From positions 1 to 36,069 of the forward strand of contig JADGDW010000009.1 in NCBI GenBank assembly GCA_016744725.1: a stretch of DNA of 36,069 bases, written 5' to 3'. A program made the position numbers and the translations under genes. Source of the DNA: Candidatus Albibeggiatoa sp. nov. BB20 (GTDB lineage: Bacteria > Pseudomonadota > Gammaproteobacteria > Beggiatoales > Beggiatoaceae). Of the stretch, positions 16,894 through 25,692 are shown piece by piece. Positions within the stretch are counted from its first letter, which is position 1, and each line of letters opens with the position of its first letter. A model generated the notes under the pieces. That model was not told where the DNA came from, did not search any database, and saw only the letters and a program-made list of their open reading frames with translations.

Positions 16894-18617
16894 TAGCTTG
16901 TCTCCTTCTCAGGGGATAGTAGCATTTCATGCTGCCCTTTACCTGCTGCTACCATTGGATAAACATTTTCTGTTTGATCGGTCAAGAAGTCGATAAAGAC
17001 TAAACGATCTTTCATCGCCATCGCTTCACGCAATGCGCCTTCAACGTCTTCAGGCTTCTCGATCTGCATTCCAACATGACCATAACTTTCAGCTAATTTG
17101 ATGAAATCAGGTAACGCATCCATATAAGAATGAGAATAACGTTTATCATAAAACATTTCTTGCCACTGACGAACCATACCCATGTAGCGGTTGTTCAAGT
17201 TAATGATCTTGATTGGCAAATCAAACTGTTTACATGTAGACAGTTCTTGAATACACATTTGAATACTGGCTTCACCTGTAATACAAGCAACTTCTTCATT
17301 TGGAAACGCTAATTTTGTTCCAATTGCCGCAGGTAAACCAAAGCCCATTGTGCCTAAACCACCTGAGTTAATCCAACGTCTTGGCTTGTCAAACTTATAG
17401 AATTGCGCCGCAAACATTTGATGCTGACCCACGTCAGACGTAATATAGGCATCACCTTTTGTGACTTCCCATAATTTTTCGATAACAAATTGAGGCTTAA
17501 TTACAACGCTATCACGGTCATAATCTAAACAATTGTTAGAACGCCATGCGTCGATTTTCACCCACCAATTTGCCAGCGCGTCAGAATCAGGTTGTTTGCC
17601 CGCTTCACGAATGGTTTTAGTCATTTCTTGTAAAACATTATCCACTGCACCGACAATTGGAATGTCGACTCTAACGTTTTTAGAAATTGAAGACGGATCA
17701 ATATCAACGTGAATAATTTGAGCATAAGGGCAGAATTTCTCTAACTCACCTGTGACTCGATCATCAAAACGCGCACCAATTGCAATTAATACATCACATT
17801 CGTGCATCGCCATATTGGCTTCATATGTACCGTGCATTCCTAACATACCGATGAACTGTGTATCAGTTGCAGGATATGAACCCAAGCCCATTAGGGTTTG
17901 TGTAATTGGATAACCTAATAAGCGGGTAAATTCGACTAATTCTTCCGACGCATTGCCTAAAATAACCCCACCACCTGTATAAATCACAGGGCGTTTAGCG
18001 GATAAAATTAAATCAGCAGCTTTACGAATTTGCCCCGGATGTCCAGATACAACAGGTTTATAAGAACGCATCTCTATAGTATGCGGATATTCAAACACGG
18101 TTGTATGCGCTGTAATATCTTTAGGGATATCGACTAATACAGGACCCGGACGACCTGTCGTTGCAATATGAAACGCTTTTTTGATTGTTTCAGCCAAATC
18201 CTTAATGTCGCTAACCAAGAAGTTATGTTTAACACAAGGGCGAGTAATACCAATGGTATCTACCTCTTGGAACGCATCATTACCAATAAGTGAAGTCGGT
18301 ACTTGACCACTGATAACTACCATAGGCACAGAATCTAAATAAGCAGTTGCAATCCCTGTCACAGCATTAGTTGCACCAGGCCCTGAGGTCACGAAGACCA
18401 CACCCGGTTTACCTGTTGAACGAGCATAGCCATCAGCCGCATGAAGGGCTGCTTGCTCATGTCTCACAAGGATATGTTGCATCTTGTTTTGTTTAAACAG
18501 TGCATCATAAATATGCAACACCGAACCGCCCGGATAGCCAAAAATAAACTCGGTATTTTCAGCTTCTAGGCAACGTATTAGGATTTCTGCACCCGTTAAA
18601 ACTTCTTTATTGGCCAT
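16893..18617 (-). CDS. ilvI: Acetolactate synthase large (catalytic) subunit
   Basis: TPP-dependent enzyme that makes acetolactate or acetohydroxybutyrate, the first step of valine, leucine and isoleucine synthesis. 574 residues; FGYPGGSVLHIYDAL, catalytic Glu54 in VRHEQAALHAADGYAR, TSGPGATNAVTGIATAY and the ISGQVP loop are all intact. In the Mg/TPP motif the usual GDGS is TGEAS, with Glu449 in place of Asp. I believe related sequences can carry Glu here, so activity is expected. The ATG follows TGAGGAGG by about 12 bases. A good sigma70-type promoter lies at 18706-18734. No Ile/Val/Leu-rich leader peptide is evident between promoter and gene, so classical attenuation is not supported. Confidence 0.95.
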   Translation of the reverse strand: MANKEVLTGAEILIRCLEAENTEFIFGYPGGSVLHIYDALFKQNKMQHILVRHEQAALHAADGYARSTGKPGVVFVTSGPGATNAVTGIATAYLDSVPMVVISGQVPTSLIGNDAFQEVDTIGITRPCVKHNFLVSDIKDLAETIKKAFHIATTGRPGPVLVDIPKDITAHTTVFEYPHTIEMRSYKPVVSGHPGQIRKAADLILSAKRPVIYTGGGVILGNASEELVEFTRLLGYPITQTLMGLGSYPATDTQFIGMLGMHGTYEANMAMHECDVLIAIGARFDDRVTGELEKFCPYAQIIHVDIDPSSISKNVRVDIPIVGAVDNVLQEMTKTIREAGKQPDSDALANWWVKIDAWRSNNCLDYDRDSVVIKPQFVIEKLWEVTKGDAYITSDVGQHQMFAAQFYKFDKPRRWINSGGLGTMGFGLPAAIGTKLAFPNEEVACITGEASIQMCIQELSTCKQFDLPIKIINLNNRYMGMVRQWQEMFYDKRYSHSYMDALPDFIKLAESYGHVGMQIEKPEDVEGALREAMAMKDRLVFIDFLTDQTENVYPMVAAGKGQHEMLLSPEKETS

Positions 18618-18705
18618 GATCTAGATAGGCCTCCTCATAAATCACAGAATTTGTAGTAAATTAAGCGTGTTCTAAGTATGTATAAAACTAAAAAGCAAGT
18701 CGGCA

Positions 18706-18734
18706 AACATAACAAGCTTAGGTTTAGAGGTCAA
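18706..18734 (-). promoter_or_regulatory. Sigma70-type promoter of ilvI-ilvH
   Basis: Reading the minus strand, TTGACC (18734-18729) and TATGTT (18711-18706) are separated by exactly 17 bases. The start of transcription would be near 18699, giving a leader of about 80 bases before the ilvI ATG at 18617. No Leu/Ile/Val-rich leader ORF is visible within it. Confidence 0.6.
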
Positions 18735-19046
18735 GCAGATTTTTGATTTATATTAGCAAATGGCGATTCTATGCCAAGAATATAGGCTTTGGTGGAATAG
18801 CTCTGCTCTGATGTTTAATTGATGGATAAACAATAGCTACTTCTATATAAGGTGTTATGAATCTCCCCCATTTTCTCTTTACACTAATAATCTAAGTTAA
18901 CCATTAACATGGAATTCATCATCTTAAACAATTATTAAAGATGCTGTATTTATCAATTTTAGTTTTTGGGGTAAACCTGTTGATCCACCCCATGTGAATA
19001 ACTTACCTCACACTGCTGTATTCATTATTTTGTATAAAATGAGTTT
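18735..19046. other. Intergenic stretch with no recognisable gene
   Basis: AT-rich DNA between the ilv promoter and the CopD-like gene. I see only a weak hairpin (GGGGT...ACCCC near 18967-18990) downstream of the CopD-like gene's upstream neighbour position and no ORF with a credible start. The CopD-like gene ends at 19047 on the minus strand, so the hairpin may help end its transcript. Confidence 0.5.
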
Positions 19047-19490
19047 TTAATATAACCAGCCTGTTCTGAAGGAAACCCCAACAAATACAAATAAAACAGA
19101 AATAATTGTAACGGGTATGATATGGAATGCTAAAGCTTTAAGGTTATCTTGAGACAAATTTGGAATAATTCTCAGTCTGGCATCAATTGCTAGTGCAAAT
19201 GTCAAAAACAATAATATTAGCTTAATACTAATAATGCGTGATATAGGCTGAGCAAAATCGAACCATTGAGAGAAGTCTGGTAATAAGTGAAATGATAGAT
19301 AAAGTCCTGTGATAACCTGAATAAGTAAGGCAGGAATTCCAACTTTTTCATAACCATTTTCAAATCGGGATAAAAATTCAACATCCTTATTTTTTAACAC
19401 TTGGGGTAATATTGCAACAGCAAGTACAATATGGCCACCCGTCCAAATTGTTGCGCCTAATATATGTAGAAAAAGCATTGTGCCATACAT
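19047..19490 (-). CDS. CopD-like small integral membrane protein
   Basis: 147 residues with four hydrophobic helices at about 1-28, 50-72, 83-103 and 120-145. The first contains LHILGATIWTGGHIVLA, in which the histidine plus WxGGH resembles the haem/copper-facing motif of the CopD/HemJ-like family. A loop FENGYEKVGIPALL leads to helix 2. Relatives are annotated as copper-resistance CopD-family or DUF2269-like proteins, but the ligand is unproven. The ATG is preceded by AAAGG. It stands alone, with 260 bases of empty DNA on its upstream side and over 400 downstream, so it is probably monocistronic. Confidence 0.65.
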   Translation of the reverse strand: MYGTMLFLHILGATIWTGGHIVLAVAILPQVLKNKDVEFLSRFENGYEKVGIPALLIQVITGLYLSFHLLPDFSQWFDFAQPISRIISIKLILLFLTFALAIDARLRIIPNLSQDNLKALAFHIIPVTIISVLFVFVGVSFRTGWLY

Positions 19491-19749
19491 TGTATTTTAC
19501 CTTTTGTTTTAACAGCAGTAATAAATATATAAATTGCCATTCTATCAATACTTCAGATAATTTTTAGGTTATATTGCCATACACTTTAAGTGATTGATTT
19601 TTTATTAAATTAAAGTTTTGAGCTAAGCTGGATAATATTTAATGGGCTTTCTAAATATTAAAGCCTTTGTATAACGTAGCCATTGTTAGCCATGAATGTT
19701 TAAAGCTGCCCGAACCATCGAACAGCCGTATACTGTAATTATTTAATCT

Positions 19750-21825
19750 TTATCCCTTTAAACACTGCTTAAATGTTTCAATATCTGTAATTGGTGCATC
19801 ACACTGCATTCCTGTGCATATATAGGCCACAATATCCGCCTGAGTTTGACGCACAACAGGCATATCATCGTTAAGTTGTTTCGGAATCGCAAAACAGACT
19901 TGATGCGGTTTGGCCGACTCTAAATAAAGTACTTTCCATTGCGCCACTAATTCAGGTTTACCACGCAAAATAATGGTTTGGCGTGGATTTATAAACTCAT
20001 TTAACGCCAACAATAACGCGCCATGTGCATAAGGTAATTGTTGAATATGTGCCCACGCCGCATTTAACACTTTTTCAGATGCAGTATAAAAACGGGTTTC
20101 AACCAATAAATGGCCTAAACGATGTAACGCTAAAGCTGCAATTCCATTTCCGCTAGGCATTGATTCATCAGCATAGGATTTTGGCCGTGAAATCAACGCT
20201 TCATGACGATGGGCAGTAAAGTAAAAACTACCTGTTTCAGGGTCAGCAAATTCGCTCAATAATACTTCAGCTAATTGAATTGAAAAACTTAAATCTTGAT
20301 TGCGCCAATCGGTTTTTAATAATTCTAATAAACCATCGAGTAAAAACGCATAATCATCTAAATACGCATTTAAGCGGGCTTTACTATCTTTATAAGTGGC
20401 TTTTAAACGGCCTTGTTCCCACATGGTTTGCTGAATGAAATCTACGGATTTTTGAGCCGCTTGCACATAATCTTCACGTTCCAAAACCCGCCCCGCCATG
20501 GCTAAACCTTTAATCATCAAGCCATTCCACGAAACTAATACTTTTTCATCACGATGCGGACGAATTCGTTGTTCACGTTGTTGGAATAAAATTGCTCGGG
20601 CTTGATCTAATTTTTCGTCGACCGTCTCAATGGGCAGTTCAAATTTTTCAGCTAATTCTTCACGCTCACGGAAACTATGTAAATGCCATTTTCCTTCAAA
20701 GTTAGGCTTATAATTTAAACCAAATTGAGCGGCGAATAATTCATAAGTCTCTGAATCCAATAATTGTTTAATTTCATCTCGTTCCCAAGCGTAAAACTTG
20801 CCCTCTTCGCCTTCAGAATCCGCATCTAAGGTCGAATAAAAACCACCTTCAGGCGACTGCATTTCACGCATAACCCAGTCCGCACTATCTTGTATCACTT
20901 GTTTGAATAATTTAGCGTCTTCGGTTCGGCCTGTGAGCTGACAAATTTGATAGGCTTTGCTACAAACGACAAGGAATAGCCCATTGTCATACAACATTTT
21001 TTCAAAGTGGGGAATCATCCATAATTCATCTACGGAATAGCGACACAAGCCACCACCCATTTGGTCATAAATGCCGCCTAATACCATTTTTTTTAAACTA
21101 AACAACGCCATTTCTAACGCTTGCGGGTCTGCTTTATCCTGTTGCTGCATTGTCCAATAGTGGTCAAATACAAATTCTAAATTGGTTAAATGTGGAAACT
21201 TTGGTGCACCGCCAAATCCACCATGCACCTCATCAAAATTATCGGCTAATTGTTCGATTGCTTCATGTAATGGCGCGGCCGAAATCGTGGTTTGTTCATC
21301 GTTTACAAAATGTTCATATTGATGTAAAGCAGCGGTTAAAGCCGCACTTTGCTGTTGAATTTGTTCTTTGCCTTGATGATAAAAACCTGAGACTTTGTGC
21401 AAAATTTCATTGAAGGCAGGTAATCCGTGACGCGCTTCAGGTGGAAAATAAGTGCCACCAAAAAAAGGAATATGTTCTTCAGGGGTTAAAAACATGGTTA
21501 ACGGCCAACCGCCTGCTTTTTGCGCAATCATATTGTGGGCTAATTGGTAAATTTTATCTAAATCTGGGCGTTCTTCACGGTCTACTTTGATGTTAATAAA
21601 ATGCTCATTCATGATCGCGGCGGTTTGTTCATTTTCAAATGATTCGTGCGCCATTACATGACACCAATGACAAGCTGAATAACCAATAGATAATAAAATC
21701 GGTTTTTGTTGTTGTTTGGCTAATTGTAACGCTTCTTCTCCCCAAGGATGCCATTGCACAGGATTATCAGCATGTTGTTGTAAATAAGGACTGGTTTCAC
21801 GGGCTAAAGCATTGGTTGTGGACAT
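19750..21825 (-). CDS. DUF255 thioredoxin-domain protein (YyaL / SPATA20 family)
   Basis: 691 residues from the ATG at 21825 (MSTTNALARETSPYLQQHA), preceded by GGAATAAG; an upstream in-frame ATG at 21858 would add 11 atypical residues. The first 160 residues are the thioredoxin-like DUF255 domain with SACHWCHVM, i.e. Cys52 and Cys55, and KVDREERPDLDKIY. The rest is an (alpha/alpha)6 barrel resembling glycoside hydrolases or epimerases, with GGFGGAPKFPH, DQMGGGLCRYSVD, WMIPHFEKMLYDN and STLDADSEGEEGKFY. The family is universal but biochemically obscure. There is no signal peptide, so it is cytosolic. A mobile-looking repeat lies between it and tolR upstream. Confidence 0.9.
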   Translation of the reverse strand: MSTTNALARETSPYLQQHADNPVQWHPWGEEALQLAKQQQKPILLSIGYSACHWCHVMAHESFENEQTAAIMNEHFINIKVDREERPDLDKIYQLAHNMIAQKAGGWPLTMFLTPEEHIPFFGGTYFPPEARHGLPAFNEILHKVSGFYHQGKEQIQQQSAALTAALHQYEHFVNDEQTTISAAPLHEAIEQLADNFDEVHGGFGGAPKFPHLTNLEFVFDHYWTMQQQDKADPQALEMALFSLKKMVLGGIYDQMGGGLCRYSVDELWMIPHFEKMLYDNGLFLVVCSKAYQICQLTGRTEDAKLFKQVIQDSADWVMREMQSPEGGFYSTLDADSEGEEGKFYAWERDEIKQLLDSETYELFAAQFGLNYKPNFEGKWHLHSFREREELAEKFELPIETVDEKLDQARAILFQQREQRIRPHRDEKVLVSWNGLMIKGLAMAGRVLEREDYVQAAQKSVDFIQQTMWEQGRLKATYKDSKARLNAYLDDYAFLLDGLLELLKTDWRNQDLSFSIQLAEVLLSEFADPETGSFYFTAHRHEALISRPKSYADESMPSGNGIAALALHRLGHLLVETRFYTASEKVLNAAWAHIQQLPYAHGALLLALNEFINPRQTIILRGKPELVAQWKVLYLESAKPHQVCFAIPKQLNDDMPVVRQTQADIVAYICTGMQCDAPITDIETFKQCLKG

Positions 21826-21969
21826 GCGCTTATTCCAATAGTTAGTGAGGCAATGCAAATATTATGGGGACGATGGTTAAGATGACAAATCAAACAAGAG
21901 TGAAACCACGGGTATTTTTGCGGATTGTTGCTTGAATTAAGGTTTATAAGGCGAATCAAATCTTTAGCA

Positions 21970-22087
21970 TTATAGTCAATTCTGGTTTATGTGTTAGGAC
22001 TGGCAGTCCTTTTATACTTTAAATATCAATCAGTTTTAAAATCTAGGACTACCAGTCCTGTATCACTTTAAAGTAAAACGACTATAA
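21970..22087. mobile_element. MITE-like repeat element, copy 2 of the AGGACTG family
   Basis: 118-bp element bounded by the inverted ends TTATAGTC (21970-21977) and GACTATAA (22080-22087). It contains two internal palindromes, AGGACTGGCAGTCCT (21996-22010) and AGGACTACCAGTCCT (22045-22059). The region 21971-22063 repeats the order and most bases of 12546-12640. The terminal TA could be a TA target duplication of the kind made by IS630/Tc1-type transposases (inference). It has no coding capacity. It sits between tolR and the DUF255 gene, where tolA would normally be. Confidence 0.6.
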
Positions 22088-22166
22088 CACTTTTTCATAG
22101 GACTACCGATAATGAGAACTACCAATCATTCAAAAATCAGCAGTTCGATTACGCTAAATTTTCTGC

Positions 22167-22598
22167 TTATTTTGACTCGTCTGTTTTAATACTGGTAATC
22201 AATGCGACATTGGTTACGCCTGACACTTTCAACGCATCAATCACTTGCATAATCCGTCCATAAGCCACATTTTTATCGCCTTTCAGCAATACTCTGGATT
22301 GCGCTTGGTCTTTAAGTAAATCTTTGATGGATAAAATAATTTCTTGCTCTGAATAAGGTTGCTCATTGTCCTGCAAATACAACAAACCATCGGCATCAAT
22401 CGACACAATGATTAACTCACCAACATCTGTCACCACGTCAGGCGTACTTTGACTGGCTTGAGGTAAATCGACTTTAATCCCTTCAACCAATAGCGGTGAC
22501 GTAATCATGAAGATAATCAACAATACCAACATTACATCAATGTAGGGTACGACATTTATTTCAGCCATGCGGCGCTTGCGATAAGGGTTATTCTTCAT
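22167..22598 (-). CDS. tolR: Tol-Pal system inner-membrane protein TolR
   Basis: 143 residues. The N-terminus NPYRKRRMAEINVVPYIDVMLVLLIIFM contains the single membrane helix with the proton-path Asp21 (the ExbD/TolR family aspartate). The periplasmic part begins EGIKVDLPQASQ and ends in the ExbD-like domain with VLLKGDKNVAYGRIMQVIDALKVSGV. TolR works with TolQ to harness the proton motive force for outer-membrane constriction at division. Its ATG overlaps the tolQ stop (ATGA). No tolA, tolB or pal follows within the window: a mobile-type repeat and the DUF255 gene come next. An ExbD label is possible, but ybgC-tolQ upstream argues for TolR. Confidence 0.92.
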   Translation of the reverse strand: MKNNPYRKRRMAEINVVPYIDVMLVLLIIFMITSPLLVEGIKVDLPQASQSTPDVVTDVGELIIVSIDADGLLYLQDNEQPYSEQEIILSIKDLLKDQAQSRVLLKGDKNVAYGRIMQVIDALKVSGVTNVALITSIKTDESK

Positions 22599-23299
22599 GA
22601 GCTGGTTTTGGCGTAAATTTGGCGTTGCAATAAATTAGTAAATTCTTCTAAAAAATTATCATAACGTGTGGTCAAACGATCAATTTCAGCCATATAACTG
22701 TTGTAAGCAATCACAGCAGGAATCGCCACAAATAAGCCAATCGCAGTTGCAATCAGTGCTTCAGAAATCCCCGGTGCAACCATGGCCAAAGTCGCTTGCT
22801 GTACATTTCCCAAAGCATGAAACGAGTGCATAATGCCCCACACCGTACCAAATAAACCAATATAAGGACTGACCGAACCAATCGTAGCTAAAGTAGATAG
22901 CCCTTTATCCAATCTATCGACTTCACGTACTAAAGCCACTTTCATGACACGTTGTAAACTATTTAACATCACTTCAGGCGCAATATTTTGTTTACGTTGC
23001 TTGGCAAATTCAACATAGCCGATGAAAAAGATACTTTCCAAACCTCTAGGGTCACGGCGATAGCCGCTAATACGATTATATAAACCAGTGAAATCTTTAT
23101 TTTTCCAAAACTGATTTTCAAATTTACATGCTGAGCTACGTGCTTTTGACAACACATGACTTTTACCTAAAATCAATGCCCAAGAATAAAGTGACAGAAA
23201 AATTAATAACACCATCACCGCTTGAACAAAGACACTGGCATCAAGAAATAGTTTGATATAAAACGAGTTTGTAAGTTCAGGTAACAAATCAGGAAACAT
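22595..23299 (-). CDS. tolQ: Tol-Pal system proton channel subunit TolQ
   Basis: 234 residues from the ATG at 23299 (MFPDLLPELTNSF); an upstream in-frame ATG at 23359 lies deep inside ybgC and is unlikely. Three membrane helices: about 18-40 (VQAVMVLLIFLSLYSW), 135-158 (LATIGSVSPYIGLFGTVWGIM) and 168-190 (GISEALIATAIGLFVAIPAVI), the MotA/TolQ/ExbB domain, with the conserved GLFGTVWGIM and proline-containing third helix. It forms the stator with TolR. Its start overlaps the end of ybgC by 11 bases and its end overlaps tolR, so all three are translationally coupled, as in most gammaproteobacteria. Confidence 0.94.
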   Translation of the reverse strand: MFPDLLPELTNSFYIKLFLDASVFVQAVMVLLIFLSLYSWALILGKSHVLSKARSSACKFENQFWKNKDFTGLYNRISGYRRDPRGLESIFFIGYVEFAKQRKQNIAPEVMLNSLQRVMKVALVREVDRLDKGLSTLATIGSVSPYIGLFGTVWGIMHSFHALGNVQQATLAMVAPGISEALIATAIGLFVAIPAVIAYNSYMAEIDRLTTRYDNFLEEFTNLLQRQIYAKTSS

Positions 23300-23708
23300 A
23301 ATCTTGTAACGCTTGTAATAAAATAAGTGGAAATTGCTGCGGGCGTAACTCAGTTGCATGAACGCCAGCTAATTTAACTTGTGCTGCACACAATAGTGTA
23401 TTTTCTCTTAGCACGTGTTGTTCCATTTGTAAGCTCACTTTGCCCATTTTTTTAACTGTTGTCAGTGTGGTTAACATATCATTGAATAGGGCAGGCTTGT
23501 GATAATCGACGTTAATATTGCGCACCATAATAATCTGTTGATGCTGTTGGATTAAATCAGTTTGTTCAAATCCAAGATGGCGCAGAAATTCGGTGCGGGC
23601 ACGCTCAAGAAATTTCAAATAGTTGGCATAATAGACTACACCACCTGCATCAGTATCTTCGTAATAGACTCTAACGGGAAAGTTGAAATGAGAATTCATA
23701 TTTGGCAT
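23289..23708 (-). CDS. ybgC: Tol-Pal-associated acyl-CoA thioesterase YbgC
   Basis: Hot-dog-fold thioesterase of 139 residues. The signature RVYYEDTDAGGVVYYANYLKFLERARTEFL (around 23580-23672; key EDTDAGG with the catalytic Asp, and YANY) and INVDYHKPALFND are intact. YbgC hydrolyses short-chain acyl-CoAs and is reported to act with phospholipid synthesis enzymes; it is almost always the first gene of the tol cluster, as here. An alternative start at the fourth codon (MNSH) is possible. It overlaps tolQ by 11 bases. Confidence 0.93.
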   Translation of the reverse strand: MPNMNSHFNFPVRVYYEDTDAGGVVYYANYLKFLERARTEFLRHLGFEQTDLIQQHQQIIMVRNINVDYHKPALFNDMLTTLTTVKKMGKVSLQMEQHVLRENTLLCAAQVKLAGVHATELRPQQFPLILLQALQDYVS

Positions 23709-23748
23709 AACAGGTTATAAACGAAAGGCTTATTATAACAGTTTCTTT

Positions 23749-23781
23749 AGGACTGGCCGTTGTTGCAATACTTCCAGCCCT
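23749..23781. repeat. Imperfect AGGACTGG...CCAGCCCT hairpin
   Basis: 8-bp arms with one mismatch around a 15-base loop, in the 79-base gap between ybgC and the redoxin gene. The left arm matches the AGGACTGG arm of the larger repeat elements. On the minus strand it lies just after the redoxin stop and may define that transcript's end. Confidence 0.5.
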
Positions 23782-23787
23782 GACGAT

Positions 23788-24381
23788 TTATTCTAAATGA
23801 GTACTTAAATTAAGCATTTGAGCTGAATATTTTACCGCGCAGCCATAAGCTTGAGTTTCTGGATAAGTCACGGATTCTCCTTCCACTAACTCTTGTAAAG
23901 CCGCTTTAACATAATTAAACGTAGCAACGCCTTCAGGCGCATTATCAATTGCCCCTTTGTACATGAGTATGCCTTGTGGATTGATAATAAAAACCTGCGG
24001 AGTGACTTCAGCTTGCAATGCTTGACCGACTAAACCTTGATGGTCATCTAAAATACGATAAAAAATTTGATTTAATTGCCGCCAACGCTGGTTATCTTCT
24101 TGTGTCATGTAATGGGTGCTATTAATTGCCAACCACACCACATCATGGCCAAGATATTCATAAGCTAAATTTTGCATGGTTTTTAGCTCATAATGATGTT
24201 TCACTGCTGGACAGTCTTGGTTAAACCATTCTAATACAACGTGCTTTCCGACAAAATCAGACAATTTAACAGGATTCCCCCAACTGTCTAATAAAGTGAA
24301 ATTAGTCACAGGCGAGCCAATTTGCGGGGCTGCATGAAGTGATAAACTAAGGAAATAAACACATAAAATAAGGTAACGCAT
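23788..24381 (-). CDS. Secreted thioredoxin-like redoxin (AhpC/TSA-type fold)
   Basis: 197 residues with a perfect ribosome binding site (GAGGAGG, 6 bases before ATG). A signal peptide spans about residues 1-17 (MRYLILCVYFLSLSLHA), so it is periplasmic. The thioredoxin/redoxin core has GSPVTNFTLLDSWGNPVKLSDFVGK, then EWFNQDCPAVKHHY with a single active-site Cys57, so there is no CxxC. EVTPQVFIINPQGILMYKG carries the cis-proline. A second conserved Cys occurs near the C-terminus in YGCAVKY, which could act as the resolving residue. The 'CPxVKxHY...GCxVKY' type is frequent in proteobacteria but poorly studied. The substrate is unknown. Confidence 0.83.
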   Translation of the reverse strand: MRYLILCVYFLSLSLHAAPQIGSPVTNFTLLDSWGNPVKLSDFVGKHVVLEWFNQDCPAVKHHYELKTMQNLAYEYLGHDVVWLAINSTHYMTQEDNQRWRQLNQIFYRILDDHQGLVGQALQAEVTPQVFIINPQGILMYKGAIDNAPEGVATFNYVKAALQELVEGESVTYPETQAYGCAVKYSAQMLNLSTHLE

Positions 24382-24457
24382 GACAACCTCCTCATGGAGT
24401 CAAGGTATGACAAACACTTTTTGACTTGAACCAACTACAATACGCTGATTTTTTTAT

Positions 24458-25630
24458 TTATTGTTCTGCCAACAGCTCTACAATAGCCTGAGCCGCTCGG
24501 TCACTAGCAGATTGTTTTAATTGTAAATGTAATTCTGTGAAACGCTGGTCTAATTGTTTTGCTGCTGCTTCGTTATCTAACCAATATAGTATAGCTTGTC
24601 CTAGATTTTCTGGTGTGACTTCGTGTTGTAAATATTCAGGCACTAATTTTTCATTCGCCAATAAGTTGGGTAATGAGAAATAAGGAATATGCACCAATTG
24701 CTTTGCCATCCAATAAGTCAATGTCATTAAGCGGTAGGCAACCACCATCGGGCGTTTAACTAACATTGCTTCCAGTGTTGCTGTACCTGATGCCATTAAA
24801 ATCACGTCAGCCGCTGCCATCACTTGGTGAGATTGTTGTGCGGTGAAACATTGAATCGGTAAATTAGGGGCAATTTGTTGTAAATGTTGTTGGAAAATAT
24901 CAGTGGTTTTTTGATTGGCAAGTGGAATGATAAATTGTAAATCGGGGCGTTTTTGTAGCAACCATTGCGCAGTTTGAATAAAGGGTTCTGCCAGTTGTTT
25001 TAATTCTGTGCCACGGCTACCGGGTAGAATTGCAATCCATGTCGCATTTTCATCTAAGTTAAGTGCTTGTCGGGCGGCGAGATTATCAGTTTTCAGCTCA
25101 ATGTTATCTGCCAGTGGATGTCCTACAAAAGTGACGGGATGTTGTTTTTTTTCATAATAAGCAGCTTCAAATGGGAGCAAAGTCAGCATCAAGTCACAGG
25201 CTTGTTTAATATGCTTTAAACGGTATTCGCGCCATGCCCATACCGATGGACTGACATAATGCACGGTCGAAATATTGGCTTGTTTGAGGTGTTTTTCTAA
25301 ACGAAGATTAAAATCAGGTGCGTCGATACCAATGAAAATATCGGGTGGATTTTGCAGGAAATAATCGCGTAATTCATCATGACAACGTTTGATGGTGCGA
25401 TAATGTTTTAACACTTCAAACAAACCCATAACCGACAGTGTTTCCATTGGGTAATGGGTTTTGAAGCCTGCTTGCAACATATTTTGTCCGCCAATGCCTT
25501 CAAATTGGGCTTGGGGATAATGTTTTTGTAGGCTTTGGATTAATCCCGCCCCTAAAATATCGCCAGAAATTTCCCCAGCTACAATGCCGATGCGTAATAT
25601 TTTTGCTTTTTGATTGCTTATTTTATCCAT
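24458..25630 (-). CDS. lpxB: Lipid-A-disaccharide synthase
   Basis: Glycosyltransferase family 19 enzyme that joins UDP-2,3-diacylglucosamine and lipid X to make the lipid A disaccharide at the inner-membrane face, so the cell makes LPS. 390 residues, usual length. Diagnostic segments: IGIVAGEISGDILGAGLIQ, FEGIGGQNMLQAGF, FIGIDAPDFNLRLEK, YVSPSVWAWREYR, VGHPLADNI, ILPGSRGTELKQL and the donor-binding MASGTATLEAMLVKRPMVVAYR. It is not flanked by lpxA/fabZ/rnhB here, unlike in many gammaproteobacteria, so it is displaced from the usual lipid A cluster. The ribosome binding site is weak. Confidence 0.95.
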   Translation of the reverse strand: MDKISNQKAKILRIGIVAGEISGDILGAGLIQSLQKHYPQAQFEGIGGQNMLQAGFKTHYPMETLSVMGLFEVLKHYRTIKRCHDELRDYFLQNPPDIFIGIDAPDFNLRLEKHLKQANISTVHYVSPSVWAWREYRLKHIKQACDLMLTLLPFEAAYYEKKQHPVTFVGHPLADNIELKTDNLAARQALNLDENATWIAILPGSRGTELKQLAEPFIQTAQWLLQKRPDLQFIIPLANQKTTDIFQQHLQQIAPNLPIQCFTAQQSHQVMAAADVILMASGTATLEAMLVKRPMVVAYRLMTLTYWMAKQLVHIPYFSLPNLLANEKLVPEYLQHEVTPENLGQAILYWLDNEAAAKQLDQRFTELHLQLKQSASDRAAQAIVELLAEQ

Positions 25631-25692
25631 TCATTTCACTATTATTCTATTATTATCAGTAATATAAAATACAGGCCTAAACTAGCGGCTAT

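Noticed and set aside
18618..18705. Leader-peptide attenuator for ilvI-ilvH
   Set aside because: No ORF rich in Ile, Val or Leu codons and no terminator hairpin between the promoter and ilvI.
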